DNA of 11,419 nucleotides from JBOHWJ01 sp050736615 (lineage in GTDB: Bacteria > Desulfobacterota > Binatia > Binatales > Binataceae): assembly GCA_050736615.1 (NCBI GenBank), contig JBOHWL010000039.1:1-11419 (forward strand), read 5' to 3'. The position numbers were made by a program, and so were the translations under genes. How positions within the stretch are numbered: position 1 is the stretch's first letter; each line of letters starts with the position of its first letter. Of the stretch, positions 6,281 to 11,419 are shown one piece after another. A model generated the notes under the pieces. That model was not told the DNA's origin and made no database searches. It worked only from the letters and a program-made list of their open reading frames with translations.

Positions 6281-7627
6281 ATGCTGGTTCAATTTCGTGA
6301 TCCGCGCCTGTCGATGTGGCAATCCGCGATGGACGAGGTGCTGCATGGAACTTCAGGCAATAAGCTCCAATGGAGACCGCGCGATGGTCTGGACGACATG
6401 GGCAGGAACGGAGACCTGTTGCGGGAGGTTGCCCGCCATTGCGCGGCGCTCTTCGAAGGACTTCCGCTTGCGCACATGTTGCAGGCCGGCACCGCGATTG
6501 AGAGATTCCTCCGGCTCAAACCGCCGGCCTCCGTCAGAGACACGCTTTGTTACTGTTCCGCGGCATATCTGAAAATGGCTGACGCGCGCTTGCGCGATGA
6601 TGCGGCGGCGATTGCGCAAATCGGCGCCGAACTGAAAAGGTTCGGCGAATGCGACCCTTGTTATGGTGAGGCACTAGAGAGATATATCGAGTATTTCCGG
6701 CTGCACCGCGAGTCGATTCCCTATCGTTCGTACTCGCGCCTGACCGACTCCGTCGAGGCCCTGCCGGATAACTGTACGCTGGCGATCGTGGGTGATTGGG
6801 GCACGGGTCAAGCGGCGGCCAGAGCGGTGCTCGAGCGAATCGCCGGCCATAAGCCGGATATCGTGATCCATCTCGGCGACATTTACTATTCGGGTACGGA
6901 GTACGAAGCGGATAATTATTTTTTGCGGCCGTTCACGCAAATATTCAACGTGGCTGATTTCAAGCGGGGCGCGCCGCGCGTGTTCACGATGGCGGGCAAT
7001 CATGACATGTATTCGGGTGGCAAAGGCTATTACTGGCTGCTCGACCAAATCGGCCAACAGCGCAGCTTCTTTTGTCTCAGAAATAGCCACTGGAGCATGG
7101 TCGCGGTGGATACCGGCATCAACGATTACGACCCGTTCACCGTCAATAGCAACACCACGACGCTCAAAGATTCGGAACTGTCATGGCTGAAGGACAAGGT
7201 GAACAACGCCGGCGACGCCCGCACCATACTGCTTTCGCATCATCCGCTTTTCAGCGCTTACGAGCGTATCGACGGCAAGGCGGTCAACGAACCCTTGCAC
7301 GCGCAAGTGAAGGAACTCCTGCCGCATATCACCGCATGGTACTGGGCGCACGAACACAACCTCGTGCTCTATCGCGAATATCTCAACATTCATGCGCGCT
7401 GCGTCGGGCACGGCGCTTTTCCGGTTGCGGTTGGAGAAATTGGACAGCCGCATTCCGATGTGCCGCTTTTCCGCGAGATCCGCCTGCGCGAAGACCATGG
7501 CATTTACACACACGGCTTCGTAATCCTGGGCGTCAACGGAAAACGAGCAATTGCCGATTATTATCAGTGCGACGCCAACGGCAATGAGGAGAAGATGTAC
7601 TCGGAGCCGCTCGATCAGTTGCCTTGA
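6281..7627 (+). CDS. Metallophosphoesterase with purple-acid-phosphatase-type motifs
   Basis: The protein has 448 residues. The start ATG at 6281 is fixed upstream by an in-frame TGA a few codons earlier; a GAGG (6267-6270) lies ten bases before it. Residues 1-~160 are mostly helical-looking, contain several cysteines (Cys54, 90, 92, 124, 127) and match nothing I recognise. Residues ~165-385 are a calcineurin-like metallophosphoesterase domain: GDWGTG (Asp172), LGDIYYSG (Asp200, Tyr203), GNHD (239-242), LLSHHP (His320) and WAHEHN (His357, His359). The order DxG / GDxxY / GNHD / xxxH / xHxH is that of purple acid phosphatases, in which the Tyr ligates Fe(III); GDWG is also the motif of mammalian TRAP. 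The final motif has Ala instead of Gly. There is no signal peptide, so the protein is probably cytoplasmic, unlike most purple acid phosphatases. The substrate is unknown. It stands alone between divergent and convergent neighbours. Confidence 0.85.
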   Translation: MLVQFRDPRLSMWQSAMDEVLHGTSGNKLQWRPRDGLDDMGRNGDLLREVARHCAALFEGLPLAHMLQAGTAIERFLRLKPPASVRDTLCYCSAAYLKMADARLRDDAAAIAQIGAELKRFGECDPCYGEALERYIEYFRLHRESIPYRSYSRLTDSVEALPDNCTLAIVGDWGTGQAAARAVLERIAGHKPDIVIHLGDIYYSGTEYEADNYFLRPFTQIFNVADFKRGAPRVFTMAGNHDMYSGGKGYYWLLDQIGQQRSFFCLRNSHWSMVAVDTGINDYDPFTVNSNTTTLKDSELSWLKDKVNNAGDARTILLSHHPLFSAYERIDGKAVNEPLHAQVKELLPHITAWYWAHEHNLVLYREYLNIHARCVGHGAFPVAVGEIGQPHSDVPLFREIRLREDHGIYTHGFVILGVNGKRAIADYYQCDANGNEEKMYSEPLDQLP

Positions 7628-7819
7628 ATTCCGAGCGCGACGCGCGATTCTCAATTACCGGCCAAGCCGTTCCCGATTTTGTCCATTTCGGCGCGGCCGC
7701 GATTACATGCGGCGTGTCCTTGGTGCGGATATCCGGGATTCCGCCACGCTCGAATTGGAACGTTTGCGGCAACCGCCGGACGAACGTCAAAACCTGACGT
7801 TTCGGACCACACCCGAGCT
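7628..7819. other. Convergent intergenic region
   Basis: These 192 bases lie between the stop of the phosphoesterase and the stop of the YoaK-family gene. I see no gene. The only structure of note is the inverted repeat at 7783-7801, listed separately. Confidence 0.6.
7783..7801. terminator. Possible bidirectional terminator hairpin
   Basis: A perfect 7-base inverted repeat, AACGTCA and TGACGTT, encloses a five-base loop; with one bulged T the stem extends to CG pairs on the outside (7781-7804). It lies between two convergent genes, where a shared terminator is expected. Neither strand has a U-run after the stem, so intrinsic termination is uncertain. Confidence 0.3.
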
Positions 7820-8611
7820 TCACCACTCTTCGCCGGCCGCATACTCCAGCGGGCGCAACGAGCCGTAAATAGTCACCAACGCGAGCACCCCCATTGGCAG
7901 CGTCAAGCTCAAAAGGTTGATGCGATCGGTGAGGACAGCGCCAGCAACTCCGCCGGCCAAATACACCAGCCACAGCGAAAATGTGAGCCCGGCACGACGC
8001 AGCGAAGGCTGGCGGAGAGATGCGGCCAGTACTCTGCGCAGCCGCCGGCGCGACTTGCGCCTGAGCACGCGTTCGCGCAGCCAGAATAGGTATGCCGAAA
8101 AAGATTCGGCGAACTTCACCAGCGATCCCGTGACGAAGGTGGTGTAGGCATTGAGGCCGCCGACTTTGCGAACGGCCACGTTCTGCATCCCCATCGCGAC
8201 TGTCAACAGCGCGACCATGAGAAAAAATTTGCCGGCCGGCTGTCGCGGAATCACCGGCATGAAATTGTGCCCGCTGCCCTGCCATAAGAAGATTCCGATC
8301 AACAGTAGTTCGAGCATGATGATCGCGGGAAACGGCGCACGTAAAATTTTGCGCTCTTCCGCGTCCGCCACCACCACGCCCAGCAACAGGCCAAAAATGA
8401 AAGTAAGTATCGGCCATCCGCGCCGCGCACAGCCCGCCCATTGCATTCGCGAAAGATGGCGCGCCAGTGCGACCGTATTTCCGCTCATATGCGCGACATA
8501 GATTTGGTAAAGGGTGATATACCCGACCAGATCGACGAAACCAGCCGCCCACGTCAGCAATAGAGCTATCCAGACTTTCTGCAGGACGTCGAACGGACTT
8601 GCCGGGCGCAA
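7820..8611 (-). CDS. YoaK/DUF1275 family membrane protein
   Basis: The protein has 263 residues and starts at TTG 8611, seven bases after GGAG (8619-8622); an in-frame GTG at 8650 would add 13 residues but lacks a ribosome site. It is an integral inner-membrane protein with about six hydrophobic spans (roughly 14-34, 65-83, 95-112, 128-146, 207-227, 232-252). Family hallmarks are the AAGFVDLVGYITL segment followed by HMSGNT (41-46), and the MGMQNVAVRKVG plus AYTTFVTGSL pair (140-164). A basic loop (about 179-205, many Arg) lies on the predicted cytosolic side between spans four and five. The function of DUF1275 is not established; a transporter-like role is often suspected. It reads in the same direction as clpA, 182 bases downstream of it, with a strong inverted repeat in between, so independent transcription is likely. 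Confidence 0.88.
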   Translation of the reverse strand: MRPASPFDVLQKVWIALLLTWAAGFVDLVGYITLYQIYVAHMSGNTVALARHLSRMQWAGCARRGWPILTFIFGLLLGVVVADAEERKILRAPFPAIIMLELLLIGIFLWQGSGHNFMPVIPRQPAGKFFLMVALLTVAMGMQNVAVRKVGGLNAYTTFVTGSLVKFAESFSAYLFWLRERVLRRKSRRRLRRVLAASLRQPSLRRAGLTFSLWLVYLAGGVAGAVLTDRINLLSLTLPMGVLALVTIYGSLRPLEYAAGEEW

Positions 8612-8656
8612 TAGGTTACTCCGGGCCGACGAAAACGGCGACGGCGCACTTATTTA

Positions 8657-8698
8657 TTCTGATGGGCGCGAGAAAAGAAACCCGCGCCCATCAGAATT
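8657..8698. repeat. Perfect 15-bp inverted repeat between clpA and the YoaK-family gene
   Basis: Arms at 8657-8671 and 8684-8698 are exact reverse complements (ATTCTGATGGGCGCG) around a 12-base loop (AGAAAAGAAACC on the plus strand). It lies 96 bases past the clpA stop and just before the YoaK-family start. It is the strongest hairpin in the window. A terminator of clpA is the simplest reading, but the minus-strand sequence after the stem is AATAAG rather than a U-run, so it could instead be a 3' RNA-stabilising hairpin, a protein-binding palindrome or a dispersed palindromic repeat. Confidence 0.7.
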
Positions 8699-8731
8699 GC
8701 GGCATCAGTGAGCGCCCGGAGGCCAGCGAGC

Positions 8732-8759
8732 GGCGCGCGGTTCGATCACGCTGCGCGCC
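8732..8759. repeat. GC-rich inverted repeat downstream of clpA
   Basis: GGCGCGC (8732-8738) and GCGCGCC (8753-8759) are reverse complements with a 14-base spacer, 35 bases past the clpA stop. No U-run follows on the minus strand. It may be the first of two hairpins ending the clpS-clpA transcript, but low-complexity GC repeats of this length also occur by chance. Confidence 0.3.
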
Positions 8760-8793
8760 CATTCCAAATGGCGGCCTGGATCTGGTGCCGGCG

Positions 8794-11115
8794 CTAGGCG
8801 GCGTCGGCGCCGGCGGTTTTCATATCGTTGAACGCGAAATCCAGCTTCTCGCCGGATAGGCCGACGTGAACCTTGCCGCCTTTGGCGAGCCGGCCGAACA
8901 GCACCTCATCGGCGAGCACGCGTGCAATTTCAGTTTCGATCAGCCGTCCGAGCGGACGTGCGCCAAAACGCGCGTCGTAGCCATGCTCGGCCAGCCATTT
9001 GCGCGCCGCTTCCGAGATGCTCAGGGCAACTTTCTGCGCCTTCAAACGGTCGTTCAACTCCGCGATAAATTTGTCGACCACCCGCTCGATCACCGGCAGG
9101 GGCAGCGGTGCGAACTCGATCGTGGCGGAGAGCCGGTTGCGGAATTCCGGACTGAACATCCGTTCGATGACGCTCTTGGGCGAACCGCTGCTCATCGCGG
9201 CGCCAAAACCGATCATCTGGCGCGCCAACTCCTGTGCGCCCGCATTGGTGGTCATCACGATGATCACGTTGCGGAAATCAGCCTTGCGCCCGTTGTTATC
9301 GGTCAGGGTCGCATGGTCCATCACCTGGAGCAAAATATTGAACAGGTCTGGATGCGCCTTTTCGATTTCGTCAAGCAGCAGCACGCAGTGCGGCGTCTTG
9401 TTGACGGCGTCGGTGAGCAGTCCGCCCTGATCGAAGCCGACATAGCCCGGGGGCGCGCCGATCAGCCGCGAGACGGTATGGCGCTCCATGTATTCGCTCA
9501 TATCGAAGCGCAGGAACTCCACGCCCATCACCTTGGCTAACTGCCGCGCGACCTCGGTCTTGCCGACGCCGGTCGGACCCGCGAACAGAAACGCGCCGAC
9601 CGGGCGGTCCGGATGAGCCAGGCCCGAACGCGCCATTTTGATCGCATGGGCGACCGCCTCAAGGGCGGCATCCTGTCCGTAGACCGCGCCCTTCAGTTCC
9701 GTTTCGAGATTTTGCAGGCGTGAGCGATCCGACGATGAAACCGTGCGTTCCGGAATTTTCGCCATCCGCGCCACCGTGCGCTCGGAATCGCGCGCGCCGA
9801 CCGTGACCACCTCGCCGTTCCTCGCCCGCAGATGAGCGGCGACGCCGGCCTCGTCCATTACGTCGATTGCCTTGTCGGGCAGGAAGCGGTCGTTGATATA
9901 GCGGGCGGAAAGCTCGACCGCGGCGCGGATCGCGGCCGCCGTATAGCGCACGTTGTGATGCTTTTCGTAATGGGATTTGAGGCCGTTAAGGATCTGTACC
10001 GTCTCGTCACGCGTCGGCTCCAGCACGTCAATCCGCTGAAAGCGGCGGCCGAGCGCCTTGTCGCGATCAAAAGAGCGCTTGTACTCCTGGTACGTGGTCG
10101 AGCCGATACAGCGTAGTTCGCCTGAGGCGAGCGCCGGCTTGAGCAGATTTGAGGCGTCCATGGTCGAGCCGGAAGCCGAGCCCGCGCCCACGATCGTATG
10201 AATCTCGTCGATAAACAGCACGATGCGGCGATTGCCGGTCGCGGCCTTGATCACCGCTTTCAACCGCTGTTCGAAATCACCGCGAAAGCGCGTGCCCGCC
10301 AGCAGCGCGCCCATGTCGAGCGCGAAAATCTGCACGTCCTTGAGCGCGTCGGGCACCTTGCCTTCATGCACCGCCAAGGCGAGGCCTTCGGCCAAGGCGG
10401 TCTTGCCGACGCCCGCTTCACCGACAAACACCGGGTTGTTCTTGCGCCGCCTGAGCAGCACGTGGATGGCACGTTCGACTTCGCTTTTACGCCCGATCAG
10501 TGGATCGATTTTGCCATTGGCGGCGCGCTCGGCCAGATTGATCGCGTAATTCTTGAGGGCTTTGGCGGGCGAGAGCTTGGGTGCGCCTTCGTCCCCGTCC
10601 GCCTCGGCGCCGCTCTCGGACTCCTCGTCGCCCGCACCATGCACCTCGTGATCCTCGTCGGCGCCATTCTTCGAGACGCCATGCGAAATGAAGTTGATCA
10701 CGTCGAAGCGGGTCACCTCTTGCTCCTGCAACAAATAGACCGCCTGCGATTCACTTTCCTGAAAAATGGCGACGAGCACGGCCGAGCCATTGATTTCCGC
10801 ACGTCCCGCGGACTGCGCATGCAAAGCCGCGCGCTGCAGGGCGCGTTGCACACCGGTCGCATAATGGGGCTGGAGATGCTCGCCGCGCGGCAGCCGCTCG
10901 ACTTCATCGTCGAGGTATTTCTGCAATTTCTTGCGCAGCGCGTCGAGGTCGGCGCCGCAATGCCGCAGGATGTTACTGGTGGTCACGTCATGCAGCATCG
11001 CGTACAGCACGTGCTCGAGGCACACGTATTCATGGCGGCGGTTTAGCGCTTCTGTCATGGCGAGCTGCAATGTTATCTGCAGTTCGCGGCTGATCATTAC
11101 TCCCGAAGACGGCAT
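8794..11115 (-). CDS. clpA: ATP-dependent Clp protease ATP-binding subunit ClpA
   Basis: At 773 residues it has the usual ClpA length. It is the hexameric AAA+ unfoldase that feeds substrates to ClpP. The N-domain (about 7-147, RRHEYVCLEHVLYAML) is followed by an acidic, Gly-rich linker (151-177), then AAA-1 with Walker A GEAGVGKT (232-239) and Walker B FIDEIH (301-306). AAA-2 has Walker A GPTGVGKT (513-520), Walker B LLLDEIEKAHPD (579-590) and sensor-2 GAR (718-720). The ClpP-docking loop reads IGF (635-637) rather than IGL. No middle coiled-coil insert is present, which excludes ClpB. The start is ambiguous: ATG 11115 has GGGAGG (11128-11133) twelve bases upstream; ATG 11097, which gives the family-typical MISREL start, has GGGAG only two bases away. 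It lies 63 bases after clpS, as is usual. clpP is not in the window. Confidence 0.96.
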   Translation of the reverse strand: MPSSGVMISRELQITLQLAMTEALNRRHEYVCLEHVLYAMLHDVTTSNILRHCGADLDALRKKLQKYLDDEVERLPRGEHLQPHYATGVQRALQRAALHAQSAGRAEINGSAVLVAIFQESESQAVYLLQEQEVTRFDVINFISHGVSKNGADEDHEVHGAGDEESESGAEADGDEGAPKLSPAKALKNYAINLAERAANGKIDPLIGRKSEVERAIHVLLRRRKNNPVFVGEAGVGKTALAEGLALAVHEGKVPDALKDVQIFALDMGALLAGTRFRGDFEQRLKAVIKAATGNRRIVLFIDEIHTIVGAGSASGSTMDASNLLKPALASGELRCIGSTTYQEYKRSFDRDKALGRRFQRIDVLEPTRDETVQILNGLKSHYEKHHNVRYTAAAIRAAVELSARYINDRFLPDKAIDVMDEAGVAAHLRARNGEVVTVGARDSERTVARMAKIPERTVSSSDRSRLQNLETELKGAVYGQDAALEAVAHAIKMARSGLAHPDRPVGAFLFAGPTGVGKTEVARQLAKVMGVEFLRFDMSEYMERHTVSRLIGAPPGYVGFDQGGLLTDAVNKTPHCVLLLDEIEKAHPDLFNILLQVMDHATLTDNNGRKADFRNVIIVMTTNAGAQELARQMIGFGAAMSSGSPKSVIERMFSPEFRNRLSATIEFAPLPLPVIERVVDKFIAELNDRLKAQKVALSISEAARKWLAEHGYDARFGARPLGRLIETEIARVLADEVLFGRLAKGGKVHVGLSGEKLDFAFNDMKTAGADAA

Positions 11116-11178
11116 CGCGGGCTCAGGCCTCCCGGCGCAACCGGCACAACGGCGGCGCCATGTCGTCGCCGCAAACGG

Positions 11179-11419
11179 TCATTCCTTTTCCATCACGCAC
11201 TTGAGCGGATACTGGCTTTCGCGCGCGAGTTCCTCGACCGTGCGGACTTTGGTTTCAGCGATTTCGAACGGATAAACGCCGGCAATGCCCATACCGTTTT
11301 GGTGCACGTGCAGCATGATCCGGGTCGCCTCGGCATGCGGCTTACGGAAGATCGACTTGAGGATTTCGACCACGAACTCCATCGGAGTGTAGTCGTCGTT
11401 GAGCAGGATGACTTTATAC
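11179..11419 (-). CDS. clpS: ClpS adaptor protein, 5' end outside window
   Basis: Seventy-nine C-terminal residues are visible; the N-terminal tail lies beyond the right edge. The sequence opens within YKVILLNDDYTPMEFVVEIL, which holds the NDDYTPM region that recognises N-degron residues. It continues with the HAEATRIMLHVHQNG helix, with the His that contacts the bound N-terminal amino group, GVYPFEIAETKV, and a C-terminal LKCVMEKE. ClpS binds the N-domain of ClpA and delivers proteins with bulky hydrophobic N-terminal residues to ClpAP. It lies 63 bases upstream of clpA on the same strand, the classic clpSA order. The promoter must lie outside the window. Confidence 0.96.
   Translation of the reverse strand, partial: YKVILLNDDYTPMEFVVEILKSIFRKPHAEATRIMLHVHQNGMGIAGVYPFEIAETKVRTVEELARESQYPLKCVMEKE

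Noticed and set aside
7533..8552. Minus-strand open frame of 339 codons overlapping the YoaK-family gene and the end of the phosphoesterase
   Set aside because: It is an alternative frame of the same strand with Arg/Gly/Ala-rich low-complexity translation, while the overlapping frame has strong DUF1275 motifs.
8866..9540. Plus-strand open frame of 224 codons opposite clpA
   Set aside because: Antisense shadow of AAA-2; the clpA reading is unambiguous there.
10198..11046. Plus-strand open frame of 282 codons opposite clpA
   Set aside because: Antisense shadow of the well-conserved ClpA N-domain and AAA-1; no recognisable motif.

Overview
The window is GC-rich, tightly packed bacterial DNA with eight protein-coding genes. 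Two are cut by the window edges. I see no rRNA, tRNA, CRISPR array, insertion sequence or phage gene. The clpS-clpA pair, with an acidic linker in ClpA and a ClpA N-terminus of the MISRELQ type, and the DUF1329, DUF169 and GMC genes fit a proteobacterial or Desulfobacterota/Binatota-like chromosome, probably of an uncultured lineage. That placement is inference and the phylum is uncertain.

Left part (1-5909, all minus strand). Five genes read leftward: a cholesterol-oxidase-like GMC flavoprotein (5909-3606), a cysteine-nucleophile alpha/beta hydrolase (3554-2517), a DUF1326 protein (2502-1885), a DUF169 protein (1696-881) and a secreted DUF1329 protein (829 to beyond base 1). The first three are separated by only 51 and 14 bases and the last two by 51 bases. 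A 188-base gap splits the set into a 3+2 arrangement that could be one operon or two. The GMC and hydrolase proteins are related to enzymes I recall as single fused polypeptides. Together with the periplasmic LolA-fold-type DUF1329 protein, they suggest oxidation and processing or transport of a hydrophobic substrate (sterol, terpenoid or lipid). The substrate cannot be read from the sequence.

Middle (5910-7627). A 371-base divergent intergenic region carries candidate promoters for both directions. It is followed by a plus-strand metallophosphoesterase (6281-7627) whose active-site motifs match the purple-acid-phosphatase pattern, preceded by an unassigned N-terminal region of about 160 residues.

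Right part (7628-11419, minus strand). A YoaK/DUF1275 membrane protein (8611-7820) starts at TTG and converges with the phosphoesterase. A perfect 15-base-pair inverted repeat lies between it and clpA. clpA (11115-8794) and the 3' part of clpS (11419-11179) form the usual housekeeping pair for ClpAP-mediated N-degron proteolysis.

The most interesting material is the left cluster: a GMC enzyme with a ferredoxin-like CxxCxxCxxxC run, a Ser-to-Cys hydrolase, and three domains of unknown function.
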